Shown: in pieces, positions 24,001 to 33,593 of the stretch
Layout of the letters: every line of letters begins with the position of its first letter
How positions within the stretch are numbered: position 1 is the first letter of the stretch
DNA from: Rheum nobile
Lineage: Eukaryota; Streptophyta; Magnoliopsida; Caryophyllales; Polygonaceae
Reading direction: 5' to 3'
DNA length: 64,000 nt
Assembly (NCBI GenBank): GCA_027886185.1
Contig: WOAB01000125.1
Coordinates: 682,001-746,000, forward strand
Translations under genes and position numbers: made by a program
Notes under the pieces: model-generated
The model's input: the letters and a program-made list of their open reading frames with translations, nothing else
The model's database searches: none
Told to the model about the DNA's origin: nothing

Positions 24001-25852
24001 CTTCTTTCCCATTCATCCCAATGAAAAGGAAAATGCTTAAGCTCTCTTGATGTTTAAGAAAAAGTTCTCCCCCATGTTAAAGTGAATATAGCTTCAAATA
24101 CAAAACTTCAGTCCTAAACAAACATTCGAGTGGGAATTTTTTTTTATTTGTTCCATGACTTCCATCAAATAACAAATGGTTTTGAATGTAACAGCTGTAT
24201 GTCTTCATGACTTATAGTAACAGAAGAGCCTTATAAACATTACAACACTTGAAATAAAGGAAATATATGTGACGATCCTTGCCTTGCCTACCAATATAGC
24301 TTCCCTCTTCTCCATCTAAATTTACAATTTTTTTTATCCAAATGGCTGTCAAGCTGCTATAACAACAGTACTAAGATATGAAAATCAATACTTTTGCATT
24401 CCCTATTCCTTTAGAGTCTTCACAAGCCACAGGGAGCTAGTACAACAGGAAGTGAATATATAACCCATGGAACTTCTTTCCCATTCATCCCAATGAAAAG
24501 GAAAATGCTTAAGCTCTCTTGATGTTTAAGAAAAAGTTCTCCCCCATGTTAAAGTGAATATAGCTTCAAATACAAAACTTCAGTCCTAAACAAACATTCG
24601 AGTGGGAATTTTTTTTTATTTGTTCCATGACTTCCATCAAATAACAAATGGTTTTGAATGTAACAGCTGTATGTCTTCATGACTTATAGTAACAGAAGAG
24701 CCTTATAAACATTACAACACTTGAAATAAAGGAAATATATGTGACGATCCTTGCCTTGCCTACCAATATAGCTTCCCTCTTCTCCATCTAAATTTACAAT
24801 TTTTTTTATCCAAATGGCTGTCAAGCTGCTATAACAACAGTACTAAGATATGAAAATCAATACTTTTGCATTCCCTATTCCTTTAGAGTCTTCACAAGCC
24901 ACAGGGAGCTAGTACAACAGGAAGTGAATATATAACCCATGGTACAACATTAAAAATCCTACAATGCAGGACCACTATCTATGCCATCCTGTTCCTAAAA
25001 TGATCAAAACAGCTTTAAAGGCATGTTAAAGAAGAACAGTGAAAGACAGTTAAGAACAGAAATGGTATTACCTGAAGCTGGGGAAGTATTGAATTGAGTG
25101 GGAATGATATATGGGTTATATCTATCTTTCCTCTTCCGCCTTCGAGCATACATGATGCCCATAATAAAACCAATAACAACAACCACAGACACGAGACCAA
25201 TTGCCACTCCGTATTTAACTCCATTTCCACCACTACTGCTGGAAGAGCTAGACGAGTCCGCTGATCCGTTAGTTGTAGTACTTGTTTTTGACGTCGGAGT
25301 GGAAACCGAGGATGAAGAATTAGGAGTTAAAGGAGGCGGTGGTGGAGAAAATGTGGACACAGCAGGGGGTGAAGCAGAATTACGCGGAGGAGGAGGAGGA
25401 GGAGGAGCAGTAGCGGGAGAAGGTGGAGGACTATTGTGTGGCGGGGGAGGAGACGCTGCAGGAGGAGGAGCAAGGACCGCGCCTGGAAGCGAAGGAGATG
25501 GCGCAGTAGGCGGTGGTGGGGGCGGTGAATCTGCTGGAGGAGGTGAGGTTACATCTGGAGGAGGCGGGCTTTCGGGTGGTGGGGGTGCCGGTGGAGGCGG
25601 AGATGAGGCTGGTGGTGGGGTGGCTGGAGGTGGTGCTGGTGGTGAGGGTGGAGGTGGTGCTGGTGGTGAGGGTGGAGGTGCTGCTGGTGGAGATGGTGGA
25701 GGTGCTACTGGTGGTGGCGGGCTTTGTGTTGGAGGCGGCGTGGATGATGGAGGAGGAGGGGATAGAACTGCAGGAAGAGGCGGGGACGACAAGACGGGCA
25801 CTGGGGTGGAAGGGAGTGGGGCTGATGGTGAGGAATTAGGGCTTGAAGCCAT
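21026..25852 (-). CDS. Proline-rich extensin-like receptor kinase (PERK family)
   Basis: Plasma-membrane Ser/Thr receptor-like kinase thought to sense cell-wall state. Eight coding exons (minus strand): 25072-25852, 23525-23923, 23333-23416, 22917-22987, 22588-22670, 22248-22395, 21563-21724 and 21026-21232, all with GT...AG borders in consistent phase. The start ATG is at 25850-25852; no signal peptide, as is usual for PERKs. Residues 1 to about 195 are Pro/Ser-rich with many PPP and SPPPP runs. A transmembrane helix (Y-G-V-A-I-G-L-V-S-V-V-V-V-I-G-F-I-M-G-I) is followed by R-R-R-K-R-K. Kinase landmarks: G-V-G-G-F-G-T-V-Y-K-G, V-A-V-K-K-L, H-R-D-I-K, D-F-G-L-A-K, G-Y-M-A-P-E-Y and the C-terminal R-P-K-M-S-Q. 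The tail ends R-M-A-F-G-S-Q-D-M-S-S, like the PERK8/9/10 subgroup. All catalytic residues are present and no lesion was seen, so it looks functional. Confidence 0.95.
23995..24938. repeat. 472-bp perfect-looking tandem duplication in PERK intron 1
   Basis: 23995-24466 is repeated at 24467-24938 with a period of 472. Both copies start ATGGAACTTCTTTCCC and end TATATAACCC. I found no mismatch by eye. It lies wholly inside intron 1 and does not touch splice sites. Confidence 0.93.
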
Positions 25853-26720
25853 GGAAAAAGATTCAAGCTTTGACTCCCTCTATTCAAAATGCAGGCTTCT
25901 GTAAAACCTCAAGATTCAAGATCCATGCCTCTGCCACCTGAATTTTCAACCCCTCACAAAAATTCCCAGGCCTTGTTCAAGCAAACACGCCTAACCAGCT
26001 CAGATTCAAGATGTTCACTAACCCTGAATCCAAAATGCCAGAATTGAGAACCCTAAAACCTCAAATGATCAATTACATGGAAGAAAAATATAAAAAGAGA
26101 ACCCTTGAAAATGAATTATTCACTGAATTGAAGCCCCAACCCAGGAAAAACCTGGAAGATGAGGCCCCTTTTTCAGTGCTTGAATCTGGGCACCCACAAA
26201 CCAAAATTCAACAAATTGAATTGGGTTTCCCTATTTATATCCAATCAGCCTCTTTTCACATTAACACCCCACAAAATTGTATGAAAAGAAGATAAAATGG
26301 TAAAGCCTTGAAAAAAGCAGAAACCTATTTTTCGGAAGGAAAACAAAAAGGGTAAAGCAAGAGACAAACCCGGATCACCAAACAGGTTGACAACAAATTC
26401 ACAGCAGAAGTTTGCTTGTCAAGCACCAAATCAAATCAATGTCCAGATAACTCAAAACCCCACCATCTCAAGTTTCAAACTTGAGAGCAAAATTGATCAT
26501 ATTCACAAATTCATAAACTAGGGTGTGAAATTGAAAATGGATATATATATTACCTCCCTGGAATCTCCCCATTCTTCTCCGTCTTATCTGTCTCTTCTGC
26601 TTGATTCTACGAACATGCTGAACAGGTTGGTATTTTCCAAACCTCCAAAGAAGCTTCTCCACTACAAGTTACAACTTTCAACGATTTATATTTTAAGAAA
26701 TTAATATATAAGAGAGATGT
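25853..26720 (-). promoter_or_regulatory. PERK 5' UTR, predicted leader intron, uORF and promoter
   Basis: On the minus strand a TATA-like CTTATATATTAA sits at about 26703-26715. A leader exon follows, from about 26690 to 26554, ending in a GTAATA donor (26552-26553). An acceptor (TTTACAG) at 25899-25900 opens a short second leader exon, 25853-25898, that runs into the ATG. The first leader exon holds an upstream ATG at 26660-26662 that begins a basic peptide (M-E-K-L-L-W-R-F-G-K). If the intron is removed, this uORF reads through into the main coding exon in another frame. The leader intron is predicted from splice signals only. Confidence 0.45.
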
Positions 26721-26958
26721 ATGCAAAACTGGAAATAAAGAAAAGAAGAATGCCCAATATCACCGCAGACAAACGTGGGTGCGACTCCAATAGGGAAGAC
26801 CCTTTCCTGTGTGAAGCGAAATACGCGAAGCTGTCACACCAAAGGGACGTTGATCAAGGCCAAATTTGAAAATAAAATATGTACCTTTGAAAATTGTTTG
26901 CAACATTAGTTTGCCAATCAAATAATTTTATGTGATTTATTGATATCATATTGTCATA
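26721..26958. other. Intergenic spacer between PERK promoter and mariner element
   Basis: Upstream DNA of the kinase gene. Nothing else recognised. Confidence 0.4.
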
Positions 26959-27370
26959 CTTTCTATGTCCCGAAATATTTGTCCTAAAGTACAAAAAATT
27001 CTTGGATTAAGAAAATTAACAAAGTATAATTGGAGACATGACCTGCTACAGTGAAAATTAACATTAAGACAGAAGAGGACATGACCTGCTACAGTGCAAT
27101 CTGTGGTTATTTACCACAGATGAAATTTCAGCCAATGAAAGGCTGATTTTAGGGGCACACGATTCACTTACAAATTTTGGGGACATAATTGCCCTAAACA
27201 AAAGGGGACTTAGGGCATAATTGCCCTGATAAAATTGCCCCTAAACAGTACCTAAAAGGGGATTACAGCATTCTCATCTAAATTTATAGAATTTACATTC
27301 AAAGCTTCAGTAAATCACAGAGAGAAATTAAGGACAGAATACAATCTCTGCATCACAGCCTGGTGGTGTC

Positions 27371-28982
27371 ATGACCTCAGTTTTATGAGACTTAAATGAA
27401 GCTCCACTTCCAGATGAACAGTACATTTATGATGGAGAAGAGTTCGAAGAGGGACTGTCATCAGGGGACATGAAACAAGATAGTGAATATAGCTTTGATC
27501 TCAACCAGGAACCAGGAGATGAAGAGGGACAGTCATCAGAAGCAGAACACAACACAGAGGCAACACAACATCATCAGCCAACACATAATATCAGGCTCAT
27601 CAGTGATAAAAAAAATGCACATATTGAATGCTCTGCTAGCAATATCTAGAGAGAGACAATTACCACATGGTGCAATAAATAAAGCTGCAGAAGAGTTCAA
27701 AATGTCAACAAGGTGCATAGGCAGACTTTGGAACACAACAAAGAAGCAACATAATGCACAACAGAGGTACAATCTAAGCACAAAATATCACAACTGTGGT
27801 AGAAAAGGAATTCAAGTAGAGATGGATTCAATCACAGCACTGGGTATGAGAGACAGGTCATGCATTAGAGACTTAGCTAGCAAGCTTAGTCTTTCAAAGA
27901 CCAAAATGCATAGGATGGTCAAACAAGGTACAATAAAGCCACATACAAATCCAATCCATCCTGGTTTGAGTGAGGGACATAAGAAGGCTAGGTTGGATTG
28001 GGTACTGAAGTTACTTTGTGGGGATACAGTAGAAGAAAAATCAGTGTATTATCCAATGTTTGATTTTGCACACTTGGATGAGAAGTGGTTTTTTCTATCA
28101 AAGAAATCACAGAGAGCATATCTAGCACAGAATGAAAGGGGCAAGTACAGAGCTACAAATTCATCTAAATTCATTCCCAAAGTTATGTTCACTGCAGTTG
28201 TAGCAAGGCCTAGATTTGATGCAGAGGGACAATGCATTTTTTATGGGAAGATATGAATCTTTCCATTCACATATCAACAAGCAGCAAAAAGGTCATCCAA
28301 AAACAGAGAGAAGGGGACACTAGTTACAAAGCTAGTTGAATCAGTCAACAAGCAAGTGACAAGGAACATGTTGATAAACCAAATCATTCCAGCAATCAAG
28401 GCAAAGTGGCCACAAGATGGAGCTCAAAGAGTTATATTCATACAACAAGACAATGCAAAGGCCCATATAACTCAAAGAGATCCAGAATGGCAACAAGTAT
28501 ACATTCAGGATGGATTCACTTTCATCTTAATACAACAGCCAGCTAATAGTCCAGATGTAAACATCTTAGATCTAGGATTTTTCAGAAGCATTCAGTCACT
28601 CATGCACAAGAAGATGCCAAAAAGTATTGATCATATGATAGAAGCAGTACATGAAGCATTTTTTGAATTGGCCCCTACAACTCTAAGAGATGTGTGGATG
28701 ACACTACAATTTGTTATGAATGAAATACTTAAATGCAAGGGAGGCAATGAGTATGATTTGCCACATGTAAACAAGAAGAAATTAATGGTTCAAGGAAATC
28801 TACCAAGAGAGATCAAGACACCTATGTGGACTATCATAGAAGCATGGGACATAGTGCATGGGGGTGCACAACAACCAGATCAAGCAGGAACATCAATAGC
28901 AGGTCAACATAGTCAACAAGGGACAACAGAAGTTGAAGATCAAGACACTGAAGAAGCACTTGAAGACAGTCAGTTTATTTAG
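27371..28982 (+). pseudogene. Mariner-like transposase, three lesions
   Basis: Catalytic triad of the plant MLE type: H-L-D-E-K-W-F near 28070, I-Q-Q-D-N-A-K-A-H near 28440 and N-I-L-D-L-G-F-F near 28560, with 39 residues between the second and third Asp (DD39D). An N-terminal helix-turn-helix region lies at about 27620-27930. The likely start is ATG 27371, followed by D-L-N-E-A-P as in relatives. Lesions: TGA at codon 6 (27386-27388); a run of eight A at 27608-27615 that shifts the frame where seven A would keep it open; and TGA at 28254-28256 between G-K-I and I-F-P-F, where relatives have Gly. The stop at 28980-28982 matches the normal protein end. Confidence 0.9.
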
Positions 28983-29079
28983 CAATATATGACAAAGATT
29001 GAACATTTTGTGTACAGAGCAAGAACTTTTGTAATTTTGTAAACAAGCACAAGTAATGGCACAACAATGACAATGTATT

Positions 29080-29830
29080 TCTCAGATGTCCCTAATACCA
29101 TCATAGACACAAACCCATTCACAATACCTTAGCATACACATAAGCATCAATCAGTCATTTGACTGTGTTCCAATGGCACACTAAGACAGTGAATATGCAG
29201 GGAATGCATCTCAGTTTCAAGACTTCATCATAGATAGACTCAAGGAGAATAACACCACCAATCACAAGAGCTTTTAGAACTTTAGGACAAACATTTCGGG
29301 ACAGACAAGGGAAATGCATAAATAATCTCAGATGTCCCCATAGCCATCATAGACACAAGACCAATCACAAGACCTTAACATACACATAGGCATTAGTCAA
29401 TCACATGTGAAAGTGTTCCTAAGGCACATTAAGGCAATGATATTAAGGTCTTGCATCTCAGTAAAAAGACTTCATCATTGAAATGCACAAATAATCTCAG
29501 ATGTCCCCATAGCCATCATAGACACAAGACCAATCACAAGACTCAACATACACATAAGCAACAATCAACCACATGTAAAAGTGTTCCTATGGCACATTAA
29601 GGCAGTGACATTAAAGGTATTGCATCTCAGTTTCAAGACTTCATCATTGAAATGCATAAATAATCTCGGATGTCCCCATAACCCTCATAGATACAATACC
29701 AATCACAGTACCTTAACATACACATAAGCATCAATCAATTACATGTGACACAGTGTTGCCATGGCACATCAGAAGTCCAGTGAACATAAAGGTTTTGCAT
29801 CTCAGTTATCATGCATCATCACCGATCACA
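29080..29830. repeat. About 169-bp tandem repeats inside the mariner element
   Basis: Blocks starting TCTCAGATGTCCC (or TCTCGGATGTCCC) begin at 29080, 29326, 29495 and 29664; the last three are spaced 169 bp apart. Each contains CATCATAGACACAA, ACATACACATA, ATCAC or ACATGTGA, GTGTTCC, GGCACATTAAGGCA, TTGCATCTCAGT and GACTTCATCA in order. The first interval is longer (246 bp) because of extra sequence. Confidence 0.85.
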
Positions 29831-30122
29831 ACACAGAGGCAACACAACATAATCCAACATCAGAACAGCAACACCAAAACAGAACACCAACACACCAAAA
29901 CAGATAATCAACTTAAACAGAATACCAATGTCTTAGTCATTAGAACATCAACAACAAAACAGAATACCAATGTCTCAGTCAACAACACAACAAACTCATT
30001 CAACAACATGCATAATTCAGAGCAATAATCTCAACAAAAGTACCCATGCATAAACAACTAAAAAGAGTGAGACTTAGCTAAAAATCAAAATTAGAGGCAA
30101 CATCACCATAACCGGGGACGAT

Positions 30123-30425
30123 TCATCTCGCAGCTTCATCATCAGAGGAATCAGGGATGAAGATAATCTCAGGGGAATCAAGGAGGACGACGATCTCAAG
30201 GGTAGGAAAGAGCTCAACGAACTCAAGGGTAGCAGGGAGCTCAACGATCTCTGGGGGCTCTTCCCGCAACTTCCCCTCCACAGTTTCCTCTGAGCCAACA
30301 AGAGTGAAGCTGTGATCCCCAACACAATCGCCACCCCACTCGCACTGTGGAGCTTGAGAGCAAGCAACAAAAAGTGCATCAGAAGTCCAAGACCCATCGG
30401 ACTTAAATAGGTCCGAATCACCCAT
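30123..30425 (-). CDS. Antisense ORF of about 100 codons inside the mariner element
   Basis: ATG at 30423-30425, stop at 30123. The protein starts M-G-D-S-D-L-F-K-S-D-G and contains four Cys in the first half (C-S-Q-A-P-Q-C-E-W-G-G-D-C). Its second half is acidic and hydrophobic with repeated P-x-L-E-x-V-x-L units, ending S-S-D-D-E-A-A-R. The 130 bases upstream are CT-rich and contain AAAACCC...AACCCTAAATCTCAG, like a plant 5' leader. I do not recognise the protein. It could be a chance frame, but codon use and the clean leader make it worth noting. Confidence 0.35.
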   Translation of the reverse strand: MGDSDLFKSDGSWTSDALFVACSQAPQCEWGGDCVGDHSFTLVGSEETVEGKLREEPPEIVELPATLEFVELFPTLEIVVLLDSPEIIFIPDSSDDEAAR

Positions 30426-30849
30426 TTTTTATGCAAACATAGAAGGGAACCCAGGGGACCGGGGTTTTCAAAGCAACGATTCTGAGATTTAGGGTTTTTT
30501 TGGGCGGGTTTTGGGAGATATGGGTTGATCTAGACGAGGAGCAAGCCTTTTCTGTGTTTTGGGGACAGCCGGAGCAGATTAATCGCCGACGAGCAGATCT
30601 GCAACAGATCGAGATCATTTTTGATGAGTTAGGGTTTCAGAGAGAGCTCAGACGAGAGAGTAGAGAAGGAGAGGCACCTTCAAGGAGAGTGAGAGGTCAG
30701 ATGAGAGCACAAAGGAGAACTAGAGGGGAAGAGAGCTCAGACGAGAGAGGAGACGAGAGAGCTCAGATCTAGGGTTTCAGAGAGAATGAGAGAGGAGAAG
30801 AGAAGAGAGCGGCGAAGAGTGAGACGAGAGAGTGAGGGGTGAGAGCTCA

Positions 30850-31110
30850 GATTAGGGTATTTAGGGTTAGGGTGGGAAATGGGCTGGGCTGGGTAGATTA
30901 GGGTTTCGGTTAATTGGGCTGGGTAGATTAGGCCGGGTTAAATGGGTAGATTAGGGTTAGGTTAATATGGGTTATGGATATTGGGTTAGGTTAAAATATG
31001 AGTTTGGGTTAGTTTGGTTAAAAATATAATTTGGGTTAAGTTAATGGATTTAGGAGTAGTTTGGTTAATTTTGTTAGTTTAATTAATTAATTAAAATTTT
31101 AATTAATTAG
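30850..31110 (+). repeat. Degenerate GGTTAG/TAGGGTT-rich low-complexity tract
   Basis: Many variants of GGGTTAGGT, GGGCTGGGTAGATTAGG and GGGTTAAGTT near the right end of the mariner element. It is strongly strand-asymmetric (G/T rich). It resembles decayed telomere-like repeat but never forms a regular array. Confidence 0.6.
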
Positions 31111-31382
31111 ATTAATTAGGTTAATGGAATATGGTTTATTAAGTTTTAGGTTATGAATAAAAATGGTGGATATTAATGGAGTTTGAGATGGATGAAGATG
31201 GTAGGTGATAATGATTGGATGTGAATGATTGGATATTTTTGGATGAGGGATAAAATAGTGTAAAAGATGGAATGAATAAGGCTAATATTGGAAAGAAAAG
31301 ATTGATAAAAAAGGAAAGTAGGACAAACAAAAGGAGACGTTCAAAACGGAAACAGGACGAACATTATGGGAGAGAGGGAGTA

Positions 31383-31754
31383 TAAGCCATAATAAATATC
31401 GATAAACAATGTCATATCACTTGATTGAATTATTCAATTAACTCATTGTAAATATTTTATTATTAAAAACAGTTATAATCACGACCTTCTAACCTCAGAC
31501 GTTAACACTTGGTGTAAGGTTAAATAGCCTAAGCAACCAATACAACAAAAACAAATAGAGTATTTGTATTTTTATTGGTTTAGTAAGCTAATTATTCCTT
31601 TTAAATAATCTCAACACTAATATGAAGTATACTTACTGAAAAGTCCAAAAATATGTTCAATCCAGTGAAAAAGATTTTGATTTTTTGGTGAAAAAAAAAG
31701 TGTTAAGTAATAAGTAAAACTACAATTGACCATCCTTTTAACTTTGCTAGTATT
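31383..31754. other. Spacer, no gene seen
   Basis: AT-rich. No coding or repeat feature that I can support. Confidence 0.45.
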
Positions 31755-31858
31755 TGTTGAGAGTTGGGAAAGTCCCACATCTACCAAACAACTAAACAAA
31801 CAACAATATATAAGGGAGGGGGAAGCCCTTACACATTAGCTTAAGCTTTTGTGTTACA
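31755..31858 (+). mobile_element. TRIM-like terminal repeat remnant
   Basis: A 104-bp segment begins TGTTGAGAGTTGGGAAAGTC, contains CCCACAT and TATATAAGGGAGGGGG, and ends CTTTTGTGTTACA. It is followed by AGATGGATCCC, a degraded form of the AGATGGTATC primer-binding start seen after such repeats. This is the usual plan of TRIM or small LTR-element terminal repeats. No partner repeat or target duplication was found. Confidence 0.45.
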
Positions 31859-32272
31859 AGATGGATCCCGACCTTATATTAAAAATAATAATAAAAGAAT
31901 AAATATCGATTAACTTCACCGCTCCCCGATTAACTACGGCCCACCGGAATTTAAGAGTATTCTATATTTGGTATTACAGAAGTGTTACGTTTGTAAGAAT
32001 TACAGAACATAAAAAATATACCACTTAATGTTTAGTAACTTTAAAATGAGTTAAACTAATTACAGTGTTGAATTAGTAACAAAGATACCAACAATATATG
32101 GTTAAATATACAATTTTACTTCTAACAAGTTTGTGGAAAGTAAGAATAAAATTAGTAACAAAGATACCAAAACAAAGCGTCAGTTAACGCGTCTCCAAGG
32201 AGTGTGATGAAGTACTAGTAGTGCATAGGCACCACCCCGCCACATACGTCTCCTCTCATTTTAATTTGGCCG
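31859..32272. other. Spacer, no gene seen
   Basis: AT-rich sequence up to the left MULE inverted repeat. Nothing recognised. Confidence 0.4.
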
Positions 32273-32515
32273 ATCCTATTTGCACCGGGTTGTAGAGTGC
32301 AAATTGCACCTGCAGTCTGGGCGGCAATGGCTGTCGCGCGACATCCACTATCGCGCGGAGGTGGATGCCGCATGGAGGTGGGTGGATGCCGGCGGTGGCG
32401 GTGATGCCAGCGCTGGATGGCGACGGATGTGGTAGTCCGTAAATTATACGTAAATTGGATTGGGCAGATCGGGTTTGGATCGATCGAGTCATACAAATTT
32501 TTGGGTTGAATTCGG

Positions 32516-32705
32516 GTCGGATTTTTAGGTCGAGTCGGGTTCTTCTTCGATATTTAAAAAATGTTGAATATTAATAAATATTGTTAAAGTTATATGAAAA
32601 ATATGTAACGGTCGGATTTTTAGGTCGAGTCGGGTTCTTCTTCGATATTTAAAAAATATTGAATATTAATAAATATTGTTAAAGTTATATGAAAAATATG
32701 TAACT
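32516..32705. repeat. 95-bp tandem duplication
   Basis: Two adjacent copies with period 95, starting at 32516 and 32611 with GTCGGATTTTTAGGTCGAGT. They differ at very few positions. They lie just inside the left MULE inverted repeat. Confidence 0.9.
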
Positions 32706-32828
32706 TGCAAGAATTTAAAAGTAAAATTGAAATCATTATTATTCAGCATTAATAACTCCATATTGTCCTTCTCCGAAAAGACAATTAGCATAAATAACTT
32801 CTTAATAAAAGACTTAATATAAACTTAT

Positions 32829-33593
32829 TTAATTGTCTCTATTATAACCTCCTCTGTACCCTTCTCCAAACCCTTCCCCATACGAAAAAGGGTAGTCATG
32901 TGGATATGATGATGATCCAAGTAGTGATGTAAAACCCCCTATGTGGTCTTGATTCAATGTGTCATAGCCTGGAGCTTGGGATCCGACCCCGAAAGCAGGG
33001 GGTTGGGAACTTAACCTGAATGCGGGGGGGGGGGGGGGGGGGGGGGGATCCTGACCCGAATGCGGGGGTAGGAATCCTGACCTTAATGCGGGAGGTTGGG
33101 ATCCGACCCCGAATGAGGAAAACCCGAAGTTGGGATCTTGCTGTCCATACTGAAAGTATGGAACTTGAGATTTTGTCCCGAAAGAAGCAGCCTGAAACTG
33201 TGGCCCTAAGTCATGACCTTGAAATGAGTGAGCTTGGTATCTACCCCTTGAGCTTGTACCTGGTGGTGATTGGCGTTGTGTCCCGAAATCACTATGGCGA
33301 GCTGGAGCATAGCCTTGGTTTTGAGAAGCCCGCGTCGGAAAAACTGGCACTGGAACGACCTCATTTGTCACCATTTCATAAATCTTCATAAGCGTCCGCT
33401 TCAATGGATGCGAGTCCTCGTACCTGTTAATCATGTCCATTTCATCCCGTATGATACCTTCCACTTGGTTCATACGCTGTCATCGCAAAATCAATACAAT
33501 AAAATATTAGATGATATATTATTTAATAAAATAATTATAAAACAATATGGTTACGTACTCTCACTGCATCGAGGGCAAGAGGTACGGGCCGTG
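32829..33593 (-). CDS. PMD gene, 3' exons (C-terminal part)
   Basis: The coding exon 33559-33593 is the piece of the PMD exon left of the retroelement, ending in a GTACGT donor. The last exon, 32829-33476, opens after a GATGACAG acceptor. The tail is low-complexity, rich in Q, F, G, S and P, with many S-Q-P-P-A-F-G-V-G-S-Q-type repeats, ending G-G-Y-N-R-D-N. A run of 24 G at 33024-33047 (plus strand) encodes a poly-Pro stretch. The frame is continuous with the PMD exon at 44691-45075 if the 11-kb insertion and one CCGTG copy are ignored. In its present state the gene is interrupted. Confidence 0.7.
33024..33047. repeat. G24 homopolymer in coding DNA
   Basis: Twenty-four G in a row on the plus strand, read as eight Pro on the minus strand. 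It is prone to slippage and to assembly error. Confidence 0.95.

Larger units (their letters stand above)
26959..31380 (+). mobile_element. Plant mariner-like element (MLE, DD39D)
   Basis: Ends are CTTTCTATGTCCCGAAAT at 26959 and ACATTATGGGAGAGAGGGAG at 31380. The two are imperfect inverted copies of the plant MLE/Stowaway terminus (CTCCCTCYGTCCC followed by TTYGTCC). TA lies on both sides (26957-26958 and 31381-31382). The 4,422-bp element holds a plus-strand transposase (27371-28982), tandem repeats (29080-29830) and an antisense ORF (30123-30425). Terminal divergence and coding lesions suggest an old copy. Confidence 0.8.

Noticed and set aside
25098..25904. 268-codon Gly-rich open frame on the plus strand
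   Set aside because: Exact antisense of the Pro-rich first exon of the PERK gene; CCN repeats give GGN on the other strand.
29080..29830. CRISPR-like array
   Set aside because: The repeats are long, adjacent and diverged with no unique spacers, in a eukaryotic transposon.
30850..31110. Interstitial telomere repeat
   Set aside because: Only degenerate GGTTAG-like words; no run of perfect TTTAGGG units.
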